A stretch of DNA of 64,000 bases from assembly GCF_009796285.1 (NCBI RefSeq), contig NZ_CP047020.1, positions 5,022,001 to 5,086,000 of the forward strand. Reading direction: 5' to 3'. Below, in pieces: positions 25,045 to 33,262 of this stretch. Below the pieces are notes generated by a model. It searched no databases and was not told the DNA's origin. It saw nothing but the letters and a program-made list of their open reading frames with translations. The translations under genes were made by a program, and so were the position numbers. This stretch comes from Streptomyces broussonetiae. Lineage in GTDB: Bacteria > Actinomycetota > Actinomycetes > Streptomycetales > Streptomycetaceae. Each line of letters begins with the position of its first letter. Positions within the stretch are counted from its first letter, which is position 1.

Positions 25045-26799
25045 CTACGGGCGCCAGGTGGCGAGGACACCCTCGTACAGCTCGGTGTCCGTCAGCTCGC
25101 GGGGGGTGGGGCCCGCGTGGAAGAAGGACGTGTTGGCGGTCTTGAGCTTGCGGAGGTAGTCGAAGGCCTTGTTGTCGTGCTCTCCGAAGGCGACGAAGGA
25201 GAAGAAGACGGCGGGGTGGGTGTCCGCGGCTGCGGTCAGGGCCTGGGTCGCGGGGGTCTTCGCGTCCGGGGCGCCGTCGGTCTGGAAGACGACGAGGGCG
25301 GGAGTGCCGGGGGCGCCGTTCTTGTCGTGGTGGGTGAGTACGGCCTCCACGGCGGCGTGGTAGCTGGTACGGCCCATACGGCCGAGGCCGGCGTGGACGT
25401 CGTCGATCTTCGTCTCGTGGTCCGGGGTGAGGGTGAGGTCGGTGGTGCCGTCGACCTCCGTGGAGAAGAAGACGACGTGGACCGTGGCCTCGGCGTCCAG
25501 GTGGGCGGCGAGGGCGAGGGTCTGGTCGGCGAGGGCCTGGGCGGAGCCGTCCTTGTAGTACGCGCGCATGCTCGCGGAGCGGTCGAGGACGAGGTACAGC
25601 TTTGCCCGGGCACCGGTGAGGTCGGTCTTCCTCAGGGCGGCTGCGGCTGCCTTGTAGGCGGTGGCGAGGGCGGGGGTGCGGGACTTCACCTTGGTGAGGG
25701 GGGTGGCGGGTGCGGGTGCCTGCGGCGCCGGGGCCGGTTCCGCCTCGGCTTCGCCTTCGGCGTCCGTGTTCCCACCCGCACCACCCGTGCGGCTTTCGTT
25801 GTCGGGTGCCGGTGGCCCCTGCGGGGCGGTCTCGCCGTCGGCGGCCTGCGGTGCGCTCGTCTCCACGGCCACCGGTTCCGCCTGCTCCCCGGTTTCCGCC
25901 TGCTCCTCGGCTTCCGCCTCGGCCCTCGCCTGCGCGGGCTCTTCGTGCTCGGCCTTGGCTCCGGCTTCCGGGGCGGTGCCGGGCTTGGGCTGTTCCCCGG
26001 CCTTGGCCCCGGCTGTCTCGACGGCCGCCGGCTCGGGCTGCTCCTCCGTGCCGGGGGTTGCTTCCACGCCGGCCTCGGCCTCGGCCGTTGCCTGCGTCGG
26101 CGCCTCGGGCTCGGGCTGCTCCTCCGTGCCGGGGGTTGCTTCCACGGCGGCCTCGGCCTCGGCCGTTGCCTGCGTCGGCGCCTCGGGCTCGGGCTGCTCC
26201 TCCGTGCCGGGGGTTGCTTCCACGGCGGCCTCGGCATCGGCCGTTGCCTTCGCGGGGGCTTCCGTCTCGGGTGTTGCTTCCGCGGGGGCTTCCGTCTCGG
26301 GTGTTGCTTCCGCGGGGGCTTCGGCCTCGGCGGTTACCGCTTCGGTCACCTCGCCCTCCGCGGTCGCCTCGGCCCCGGGCTGTTCCTCCGTGTCGGGAGT
26401 TGCCCCTGCGGTCGCCTCGGCCTCCGTGGTGGCTTCGGTCTCGGCGGATGGTGCTTCGGTCGCTTCGGTCTCCGTGGTCGGCTCGGCCTCCGGTGTTGTT
26501 TCCGTGGCCTTCTCCGGCTCGGGGGTCGGCTTCGCCGTCGTCTCGGGCTTGGGGCGGGTGTGAGGTACGCCCTCCTCCGGCTGGCGGGGGACCTTGACGT
26601 TGTCGAAGGCCGCTGCCACGAGATCGTGTTCGTCGGGGGACGAGTGGCGGGGCTCGGGGACCGTGGCGGTCGGCTCCTCGGCAGCGGCGGGAGCCGGGGT
26701 GGCCGGTTGCGCCGAGCGTCGGTCCGCACCCTCTGCCTCGGCGGCCCGTCCCTTGCGTGAGCGGCCGAATGCGTTCCGCAGGAGAGTGAGAATGCCCAT
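25045..26799 (-). CDS. VWA (TerF-like) protein with long repetitive linker
   Basis: A 584-residue protein. The start MGILTLLRNAFGRSRKGRA is basic and amphipathic. Residues about 60-370 are a low-complexity Ala/Glu/Thr/Pro linker with 26-residue and 10-residue tandem repeats. The C-terminal 200 residues form a von Willebrand factor A domain: MIDAS DRSASM (DxSxS), then GRTSYH (Thr) and VVFQTDGAPD (Asp), close to the TerF-like VWA proteins of tellurite/stress-response loci. Such domains bind divalent metal and partner proteins. The ATG at 26799 is chosen because sequence before it is not protein-like. Followed by a hairpin; upstream neighbour is the FUSC gene in the same direction. Confidence 0.82.
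   Translation of the reverse strand: MGILTLLRNAFGRSRKGRAAEAEGADRRSAQPATPAPAAAEEPTATVPEPRHSSPDEHDLVAAAFDNVKVPRQPEEGVPHTRPKPETTAKPTPEPEKATETTPEAEPTTETEATEAPSAETEATTEAEATAGATPDTEEQPGAEATAEGEVTEAVTAEAEAPAEATPETEAPAEATPETEAPAKATADAEAAVEATPGTEEQPEPEAPTQATAEAEAAVEATPGTEEQPEPEAPTQATAEAEAGVEATPGTEEQPEPAAVETAGAKAGEQPKPGTAPEAGAKAEHEEPAQARAEAEAEEQAETGEQAEPVAVETSAPQAADGETAPQGPPAPDNESRTGGAGGNTDAEGEAEAEPAPAPQAPAPATPLTKVKSRTPALATAYKAAAAALRKTDLTGARAKLYLVLDRSASMRAYYKDGSAQALADQTLALAAHLDAEATVHVVFFSTEVDGTTDLTLTPDHETKIDDVHAGLGRMGRTSYHAAVEAVLTHHDKNGAPGTPALVVFQTDGAPDAKTPATQALTAAADTHPAVFFSFVAFGEHDNKAFDYLRKLKTANTSFFHAGPTPRELTDTELYEGVLATWRP
26041..26250. repeat. 78-bp tandem repeat, about 2.7 copies
   Basis: Copies start at 26041, 26119 and 26197 (third partial) and are almost identical, differing at single bases. 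Each encodes 26 residues (AEAEAAVEATPGTEEQPEPE and continuation) of the VWA protein linker. A shorter 30-bp tandem repeat follows at about 26250-26330. Confidence 0.9.
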
Positions 26800-26872
26800 A
26801 TGCGCAACCCTTCGCGTGAGTTGATGCCCGTAGATCCCTGGCCAGGACGGACACGTAAGGTTAGCGAAGCAC

Positions 26873-28816
26873 TCAGTGCGGCGATGCGATCGACCGGGCC
26901 GCGGCAACCTCTTGGCGCAGAGGTTCGAGGACGCTGTCGGCAGGTCCGGTGAGGTCCGTGCGGACCGGGATCAGGGTTTCGGCGCTGCGCACCCCCTCCG
27001 ACAGTTCCCCCAGTTGCCGCACGATCTGGGTGATCTCGGCCGTGGACGGCGGCTGGGCCCCGTGCTTCACGCGGACGCGGGCCGCCGTCGTGGCGTCGAC
27101 GATGCGTTCCACGGCGACCACCAGTGGCCACCAGGCGGCGGCGCGGCGGCCGGTCGGCGGTGGCTCGGTCAGGGCCCGCTGGAACTCCGTACGGATCACC
27201 GACAGGTCGCGGTAGAGGCGGCGGCGCATACGGGCCCGGGCGGCGAGGTCGGCGGCCGGGCCGAAGGCCGCTTCCACGTAGGCCGCCGTGTCCGCCACCG
27301 CGTCGGCCAGCCGGTCACCGACCCTCGTGCGCCAGCTCTCCGGCCACAGGAGGTAGCCGGCGATCAGGGCGATGGCGCAGCCCAGGAGGGAGTCGGTGAG
27401 GCGCGGCAGCAGCAATGCCGTGCCCTGGTGGTTCAGGATGTGCGACAGCAGCAGGATCACCGGAGTGATCGCCGCCGTCTGGTAGCCGTAGCCCCGTGGG
27501 GTCAGGGCCGGGATCAGGGGGGCCAGGACCAGCATCGCCGGGACGTCCCACCAGCCCAGCGGGATCTCCGCCAGGACCACCGCCGCCAGCACCAGGCCCA
27601 CCACGGTGCCGAGCGCGCGCAGCAGGGCGCGGGAGAAGACCGAGCCGAAGTCGGGTTTCAGGACGAAGGTGATCGTCAGGGCCACCCAGTAGGAGCGCGG
27701 GACCGGGATCAGCGAGACGAGGGCCTGGGCGATGCCGATGCAGACCGCCAGGCGCAGGCCGTAGCGCCAGGAGCCGGCGGAGAGTACGACGTTGCGGGCC
27801 GCTCGTGCCGTGCGGATGCCCAGCGTCGCCGGGCGGCCCAGACGGTCGTCGATGCCCCGGGGGTCGAGGTCGGGGGACGCGACCACCTCGGCCATGTGGC
27901 GCAGGGCGTGGTCCACCGCGCGGGCCGTCTCGCTCACCGGGACGGGCAGGTCCAGGGCCGTCGGGCCGGTGTGGCCCGTCTCGACGGCCTGCGCCAGGTG
28001 ACGGACCGCCGCGGGGATCTGCGCAGGCAGGGGGCGGCTCGACCAGTGGGCTGCGGGAGCCGCCTCCACCACGGGCGTGACGGCGTTCAACTGGGCCAGC
28101 AGGCGGGTGAGTTCGGGGCTGCGGCCGTGGTGGCGGGCGCGCCGGGCCAGGATCAGGTCGTAGGACTGGTTCAGGGAATGGGTGACGTTGCGGCGGGCGT
28201 CCTCGTACTCCTCCGCGCGGTCCGTGCCGGAGACGGCGAGGAGCGCGGCGACCGTGCGGTAGGTGGCCGCCACCGCCGCGCGCTCCGGGACGCCCGAGCG
28301 CAACGGCCAGGCGAGCAGGGCGAGGAGGAGGACCAGCAGGCCGCCTCCCGTCATCAGCAACGGGGCCAGCCACCAGGGCCGGGGCAGCGGGAGGCCTGCT
28401 CCCACCACGCAGTTCAGCAGGAGGAGCAGGCCGGAGACCGAGGCCACCGCGCCGATCGTGGAGATCATGCCGGACAGCAGGGCCACGCCGGTGACGGCCG
28501 CCACCGCGTACCAGCCGTGGCCGTACACCAGCGTGCCCAGCGTGACGCCGACCGCGCCGAACAGCTGCGGGACGGCGATGTTGAGGATGCGCATGCGGTA
28601 GGCGTCGGCGGTGTCGCCGATGACGCCGGACAGGCCGCCCATGGAGGCGAGGGCGCCGTAGGCCGGGTGGCCCGTGGCAAGACCGATCACCAGGGGGAGG
28701 GCCAGGGCGACGGCGGCGCGGGCCACGGCGGGCCAGTTGACGGGGGCCTGCTGGGGTTGGAGGTTCCGCACCAGCCAGTCGGGAGGGGTGAGGCCGATGG
28801 GGAACTCTCGGGACAT
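26873..28816 (-). CDS. FUSC-family membrane protein
   Basis: A 647-residue protein with two blocks of about five to six transmembrane helices (residues about 28-185 and 365-510), each followed by a soluble helical region. The second block contains the fusaric-acid-resistance-like core (RSYWVALTITFVLKPDFGSVFSRALLRALGTVVG). FUSC proteins are linked to aromatic-acid efflux in proteobacteria; in actinobacteria the role is unclear. The ATG at 28816 lies eight bases after GATAAT on the minus strand and has no ribosome site, which suggests a leaderless transcript. Separate from the upstream membrane protein gene by 53 bases. Confidence 0.88.
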   Translation of the reverse strand: MSREFPIGLTPPDWLVRNLQPQQAPVNWPAVARAAVALALPLVIGLATGHPAYGALASMGGLSGVIGDTADAYRMRILNIAVPQLFGAVGVTLGTLVYGHGWYAVAAVTGVALLSGMISTIGAVASVSGLLLLLNCVVGAGLPLPRPWWLAPLLMTGGGLLVLLLALLAWPLRSGVPERAAVAATYRTVAALLAVSGTDRAEEYEDARRNVTHSLNQSYDLILARRARHHGRSPELTRLLAQLNAVTPVVEAAPAAHWSSRPLPAQIPAAVRHLAQAVETGHTGPTALDLPVPVSETARAVDHALRHMAEVVASPDLDPRGIDDRLGRPATLGIRTARAARNVVLSAGSWRYGLRLAVCIGIAQALVSLIPVPRSYWVALTITFVLKPDFGSVFSRALLRALGTVVGLVLAAVVLAEIPLGWWDVPAMLVLAPLIPALTPRGYGYQTAAITPVILLLSHILNHQGTALLLPRLTDSLLGCAIALIAGYLLWPESWRTRVGDRLADAVADTAAYVEAAFGPAADLAARARMRRRLYRDLSVIRTEFQRALTEPPPTGRRAAAWWPLVVAVERIVDATTAARVRVKHGAQPPSTAEITQIVRQLGELSEGVRSAETLIPVRTDLTGPADSVLEPLRQEVAAARSIASPH

Positions 28817-28869
28817 GCCGTCATTATCCAGTGCCGTCCCGGCCGTACCTCCGGCGGCTTGTGCCCGGC

Positions 28870-29814
28870 TCAGACGCCTGCCCGGGGCTGTCGGGTCTCC
28901 GGGTTCGACACGGAGTCCGTGGGCCGCCGTCTGCGCGGCGGGCGGCCCGTGCGGATGCGGCGGGTCAGCCAGGTGGCGCCCGCTGCCGTCAGGCCCAGGC
29001 CCAGCAGGAGCCAGGCCGTCCAGCGCAGGGTGGCGGTGAGGGCGTCGTAGACCGCGCCCGCGGCGGGGTGGGGGACGTCGGCGGGCAGGTCGGAGAGGGT
29101 GAGGCTGCGGCCGATGGCGAGGGCGAGGGCGAGGAGGGCACCGCCCAGGGCCGTCCCCAGCGCGGTCGCGGTGATGGCGCGGCGGCGGTGGACGGCGAGG
29201 GCGATCCCGGTGGCGGCGAAGACGACAGCCGCCACCGGCAGCCAGAAGCCGGCGACCTCGAGCACGTGGAATCCCTTCCGGAACGCGACCAGTTCGTCGC
29301 CCGGGAGTACGGCGACCGGGGTGTGTTCCACCGGGATGCGCGCGGCGAGCGGTACGTGGTCGTGGGTGAGCCGGCGCTTGACCGGGTCGGTGACGGTGGC
29401 GAGGTCGACGGTGACCGGCTGTCCGGCCGGTTCGTCCTGCTCGTCGCGCAGGGCGCGCAGGACCGCGTCGTGTGTGACCCGGTTGCCGGTGTCCCAGGCC
29501 AGCCGGAAGGCCTCGGTCTGGGTGAAGGAGCGCACCGCGTCGTGGACGAACGGGCGGACGGAGCCGCCGGCCGGGCGCAGTTCGGGGTGCTGGTCCACCG
29601 CGCGCAGGATGCCGTCGCCGACCGTGTCCGCGACGGCGTCCCGGACGTCGGGGTCGGCGGCCAGCGGAGCCAGTGTGGTGACGTACCGGCCCGTGTCGAC
29701 GAGTCCGTACGCCGCCCAGGCCGCCAGCGCGGCGAACGGCACGAGGAGGCAGGACAGGGCGAGCAGCACGGCCGACAGGGCGCTCCTGAGACGTGAGGGC
29801 ACGTTTCCAGGCAA
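28870..29814 (-). CDS. Membrane protein of unknown function
   Basis: A 314-residue protein with one N-terminal transmembrane helix (residues about 11-38), an extracytoplasmic helical domain of about 150 residues (DTGRYVTTLAPLAADPDVRDAVADTVGDGILRAVD onward), and three C-terminal helices (about 190-290) followed by an Arg-rich cytoplasmic tail. The 'VATLAPLAxDPxVQxAVA' pattern is common in actinobacterial membrane proteins of unknown role. It lies 53 bases upstream of the FUSC gene in the same direction, so the two may be one transcript. Confidence 0.72.
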   Translation of the reverse strand: MPGNVPSRLRSALSAVLLALSCLLVPFAALAAWAAYGLVDTGRYVTTLAPLAADPDVRDAVADTVGDGILRAVDQHPELRPAGGSVRPFVHDAVRSFTQTEAFRLAWDTGNRVTHDAVLRALRDEQDEPAGQPVTVDLATVTDPVKRRLTHDHVPLAARIPVEHTPVAVLPGDELVAFRKGFHVLEVAGFWLPVAAVVFAATGIALAVHRRRAITATALGTALGGALLALALAIGRSLTLSDLPADVPHPAAGAVYDALTATLRWTAWLLLGLGLTAAGATWLTRRIRTGRPPRRRRPTDSVSNPETRQPRAGV

Positions 29815-29998
29815 CGGCCCGTAGGGTGCGGGCGCCAGCGGGGCGTGGCATTCGGGCTACCCGGGAGCGAGGACGGGGTACGGTCCGGCAGCCTCCGGTG
29901 GAGGGTTGGGCCGAACGGGTGTTTCCTGGTGCTGGGGAGACGGAAACCGGCTCGAGGGAGCGGTGTGGGAAGAGGGAAGGAAGAGGGGGCACAGGGGA

Positions 29999-30038
29999 GT
30001 GCGTGGGCCCCGGCCGGTGGTGGCCGGGGCCCACGCAC
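29999..30038 (-). terminator. Strong terminator after the 30069-30554 gene
   Basis: A perfect 17-bp stem beginning GTGCGTGGGCCCCGGCC with loop GGTGGT, 30 bases beyond the stop codon of the minus-strand gene. The remaining 180 bases of this gap (29815-29998) are purine-rich on the plus strand and show no gene. Confidence 0.88.
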
Positions 30039-30068
30039 ATTCCGTCACCGTGTGCTCGTCCTGTGTGC

Positions 30069-30554
30069 TCAGCGCACACGGCGGCCGAACGCGTCCTCAC
30101 GTGTGTAGTAGCGGTAGAAGAAGACGGCGAACGTCGCCGCCGCCACCACGAGCGACATCACCACCGACCGCCAGACCGTCGCGCCGGTCTGGCCGTAGGC
30201 GAAGCCGAACGCGCAGCCGACGAACGCCGTCCACAGCAGTGCGTGCACTTCCCGCGGCATCCGCGGGGCCAGCGTCAGCAGGGCCATGCTCACCACCGCG
30301 AACACCAGCGCGCTGGCGAACCCGAGCAGCAGGTTCCAGCCGGTGATGGTGCCTCCTGCGCGGTTGTTGGCCGCGACCCAGTAGCCGTAGATCAGACCGA
30401 GCACCACCGGGACGGCGATGTGGGCGATGCGGTGGGTGCGTGCGTCGAAGACGTCGGGCGGGCGGGTGGCGCGTGCTTCGGGTGCCCGGCCCTCCACCTG
30501 AGGCGTCCGCCCGGGGCGGGACATTCCACCGGGCGCGGGTGCCGCTTGAGCCAT
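30069..30554 (-). CDS. Four-helix membrane protein of unknown function
   Basis: A 161-residue protein with a polar N-terminus (about 45 residues) and four predicted transmembrane segments (IAVPVVLGLIYGYWVAANN; LLLGFASALVFAVVSMALLTL; ALLWTAFVGCAFGFAYG; SVVMSLVVAAATFAVFFYRYY). The start at 30554 follows GAGGAG at good distance. No known family recognised. Divergent from the membrane PP2C gene; ended by a strong terminator. Confidence 0.75.
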   Translation of the reverse strand: MAQAAPAPGGMSRPGRTPQVEGRAPEARATRPPDVFDARTHRIAHIAVPVVLGLIYGYWVAANNRAGGTITGWNLLLGFASALVFAVVSMALLTLAPRMPREVHALLWTAFVGCAFGFAYGQTGATVWRSVVMSLVVAAATFAVFFYRYYTREDAFGRRVR

Positions 30555-30741
30555 GAGAGCGCTCCTCTCTTCTCTCCTCGCCCCCGACTTCCCCCGCCTT
30601 CCAGGGCACACCTGGCACCGCGGCCCGGCAAGTCGGCCGGATGGGGGAAAGGACGGGGAGCAGGGCGCGGTACGGGGGCGGGGCCCGGATGCGGGCGGTT
30701 GTCCGGCGTGCTTCGCTGAAGGGCATGGAGGGCTGCCCGCC

Positions 30742-31956
30742 GTGACGGAGATGGAGTACGAGCGGGAGCGTCAGCCGCTGCGCTTCCACGGCCGCAGTGT
30801 CGCCTGGGTGCCCTCGCTGCTGCTGTACATCGGCATCCTGCTGGTGGACTTCCACACCACCGAGCGGTTCCGGATCATCTCCTGGATCGTGCTGGTCCCG
30901 GGTACGGCCGCGGCGATCTGCGGGGTGTGGACGACGGGTGGTTTCGCCGTGCTCGCGGTGGTGACGTACGTCGTCGTCGACAGCACCTGGCCCGGTGAGT
31001 ACCAGGCCGGGCTCGGCGACTTCGTCCTGGTCGCCCTCGGCGGTGTCCTGGCCACCATGGCCGCCGCCGTGCGTGAGCGCAAGGAGCGGCAGACCCTGCG
31101 CATCATGCACATCGCCGAGACCACCCGGCGTACCGTGCTGCGTCCGCTGCCGGCGCGCTGGGCCGGGCTGGAGCACGCGGGTGTGTATCTGGCCGCCGAC
31201 GTCGACGCCCGGGTCGGCGGCGACTTCTACGACATCCAGCCCGGCCCGTACGGCACCCGCGTCCTCGTCGGTGACGTCCAGGGCAAGGGCCTCGGCGCGG
31301 TGGAGGCCGCCGCCGCGCTGCTCGGCACCTTCCGCGAGGCCGGCTACCACGAGAGGGATCTCGCGACCGTCGCCGAACGCCTGGAGACCCGGATGCTGCG
31401 GCACCGGGACCACGGCGTCGCGCTCGGCCACGACGACGGCGACCGGTTCGCCACCGCCGTGCTGATCGGCTTTCCCGTGGACGCCGCGGACGTCGTCGAT
31501 ACCGTGAACTTCGGGCACGAGCCCCCGCTCGCGGTCGGTCCCCGCGGGGTGCGCGAGCTGCCCAGCGGCGACGGGCTGCCGATCGGCATGAGCGAGCTGG
31601 GGGCGGGGCCGCCACCCGTGCACCGGGTGCCGCTGGCCGCCGACGAGACGCTGCTGCTGGTCACCGACGGCGTGACCGAGGCCCGCGACCGGGCCGGTGA
31701 GTTCTATCCGCTGGCCCGGGACATCACCGCCATGGCCACCGCCGAGCCGGACCTGCGGGCCGAGCCCCGGCGGCTGGTGCGCCGGGTCCGTGACGGCGTC
31801 CTGCGGCACAGCAGGGGGCGGCTCGGCGACGACACCACGGTGTTCGCGGTGCGGCGGCTTGCGGGGCCCGAGGGCGAAGGCCCCGACAGGGCGGTTTGCG
31901 GACCTGAGGCGCGCGTTTGCAGGCGCAGCGGTTACGGTGCTGGCTGGAAGTCGTGA
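30742..31956 (+). CDS. Membrane-anchored SpoIIE-type PP2C phosphatase
   Basis: A 404-residue protein with three or four N-terminal transmembrane helices (residues about 18-120: VPSLLLYIGILLVDF, IISWIVLVPGTAAAICGVW, GGFAVLAVVTYVVV, FVLVALGGVLATMAAAV), a linker helix and a PP2C domain (about 155-370). Metal ligands are visible in VGGDFYDIQPG and VGDVQGKGLGAV; the C-terminal TDGVTEARDRAGEFYPL and DDTTVFAVRR complete it. No sensor or ATPase domain is fused. GTG at 30742 has GGAGG nine bases upstream. It precedes the caspase-like gene by 70 bases in the same direction, so the pair may act together. Confidence 0.9.
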   Translation: MTEMEYERERQPLRFHGRSVAWVPSLLLYIGILLVDFHTTERFRIISWIVLVPGTAAAICGVWTTGGFAVLAVVTYVVVDSTWPGEYQAGLGDFVLVALGGVLATMAAAVRERKERQTLRIMHIAETTRRTVLRPLPARWAGLEHAGVYLAADVDARVGGDFYDIQPGPYGTRVLVGDVQGKGLGAVEAAAALLGTFREAGYHERDLATVAERLETRMLRHRDHGVALGHDDGDRFATAVLIGFPVDAADVVDTVNFGHEPPLAVGPRGVRELPSGDGLPIGMSELGAGPPPVHRVPLAADETLLLVTDGVTEARDRAGEFYPLARDITAMATAEPDLRAEPRRLVRRVRDGVLRHSRGRLGDDTTVFAVRRLAGPEGEGPDRAVCGPEARVCRRSGYGAGWKS

Positions 31957-32026
31957 CCACGGGCCGCGTGGGGGTCACCGCCCGAGCGGGGTCCATCGGC
32001 CGCACAGGTCGACAGGGGGAGGGACG

Positions 32027-33232
32027 ATGCCCGGAACCGTGCTGCTGCTCGCGGCCTCGCCGTTGGGCCGGGGGCGTCTGGTGGACGCGGCCGGTGTGCT
32101 GCCCGTGCTGGCCGCGGTCGCCCCTGCCGTGCTGTCCGGCGCCGACACGGCCAACGTGGTCGAGCTGGCCGATCCGCTGGAGCCGCAGGCCGTGCTGACC
32201 CGGCTGCGGGCCGCGGCGGCGGCGCCGGGGCCGCTGACCGTGTACATCGCCGGTCAGGTGCATCTGGACCGCAAGCAGCGTCTGCCTCATCTGGCGCTGG
32301 CGCGCACCACCGCGGCGACCGTGCGCTACACCGCGCTGCCGTGGCACTGGATCCGGGAGGAGCTGCGGCTGCGCTCCGCTGCGGACACGGGACTGGTCGT
32401 GGATCTGCACGCGGACGCGGAGGCCTGGCGGTACGTCGCCGAGCGCGGGCTGGACTGCGGACCCAACGCGGCGGTGTACGGCCGGGTCGCGCCGGTGCCG
32501 GGGCGGCGGGGGCCGGCCGAGCCCTCGTACATGAAGGCGGTGGCCACGTTGCTGCGCAGTGGGCACCGGCCTGCGCTGCCCGTGCTGCACGAGCAGGCGC
32601 TGGCCCGGATCGCCGAGTCCGCTGCGGGGCGGGATCTGGTGCTCGCCGTCGCCGGGGGTTCCGCTCCCGCGCCCCCGTTCGCCCACCCGTCCACCCCCCT
32701 CGGCCGGCCCTTGGTCCCCACCGTGCCCCCGCCCGGCACCGGACAGCACACCCATGCCGTCGCGCAGGACGGGCAGGCCGCCGAGCCGGCCCCGCACCCT
32801 CTCCCGCCGGACCCCCACACCCTCATCAGCGCCGCTGTCCGGGGCGGGCGGCACGGTGAGGCGGACGAGCTGGCCGCCCGGTATGAATCCGATGCCGTGC
32901 GTGCGTACGGGCCCGCCTCCGACGCGGCGCTGCACTGGGCCGAGGTCCGGGCCGATCTGGCGATGTTCGCCGGGGACGCGGTGGGCAGCTGCCGGGCCTG
33001 GCTGGCGGTTGCCGGGGTGCGGCTGGCCGCCGGGCAGGCGGTGGACGCGCCTGCCGTGGAGGCGGCCGTGGACCGGGCGCATCACCAGTGGGGCCGGATC
33101 GGGGACGCGGCGCGGGCCCGGGAACTCGGGCCCGCGCTCACGCAGTTGCGACTGCGGGTACCGGGCCGCCGGCAGGGGGCGCTGGAGAACATCCAGCAGC
33201 AGTTGCTTCAACTCCGGTCGGCGGTCCGGTAG
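32027..33232 (+). CDS. Protein with degenerate caspase-like domain and helical C-terminus
   Basis: A 401-residue protein I do not recognise by name. Residues 1-200 alternate strands and helices in the order of bacterial caspase-like (C14-type) domains: VLTRLRAAAAAPGPLTVYIAGQVHLD sits where 'LlYFSGHG' is expected, and TGLVVDLHADAEAW where 'vvLDCCHSG' is expected. The catalytic His-Cys pair is not conserved (no Cys at that spot), so it would be inactive. After a Pro-rich linker (about 215-265), residues 275-400 are helical, resembling TPR-like repeats (EADELAARYESDAVRAYGPASDAALHWAEVRADLAMFAGDAVGSC). The ATG at 32027 has GGGAGGGA upstream. Follows the membrane phosphatase gene. Confidence 0.6.
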   Translation: MPGTVLLLAASPLGRGRLVDAAGVLPVLAAVAPAVLSGADTANVVELADPLEPQAVLTRLRAAAAAPGPLTVYIAGQVHLDRKQRLPHLALARTTAATVRYTALPWHWIREELRLRSAADTGLVVDLHADAEAWRYVAERGLDCGPNAAVYGRVAPVPGRRGPAEPSYMKAVATLLRSGHRPALPVLHEQALARIAESAAGRDLVLAVAGGSAPAPPFAHPSTPLGRPLVPTVPPPGTGQHTHAVAQDGQAAEPAPHPLPPDPHTLISAAVRGGRHGEADELAARYESDAVRAYGPASDAALHWAEVRADLAMFAGDAVGSCRAWLAVAGVRLAAGQAVDAPAVEAAVDRAHHQWGRIGDAARARELGPALTQLRLRVPGRRQGALENIQQQLLQLRSAVR

Positions 33233-33240
33233 GTGGCGGT

Positions 33241-33257
33241 CCGGGCCGTCGGCCCGG
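33241..33257. terminator. Hairpin between convergent genes
   Basis: CCGGGCC/GGCCCGG arms with a three-base loop in the 30-base gap between the genes ending at 33232 and 33263. Confidence 0.5.
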
Positions 33258-33262
33258 CCAGG

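Noticed and set aside
26041..26330. CRISPR-like repeat array
   Set aside because: Repeats are contiguous, in frame, multiples of three and code for a protein linker; there are no unique spacers.
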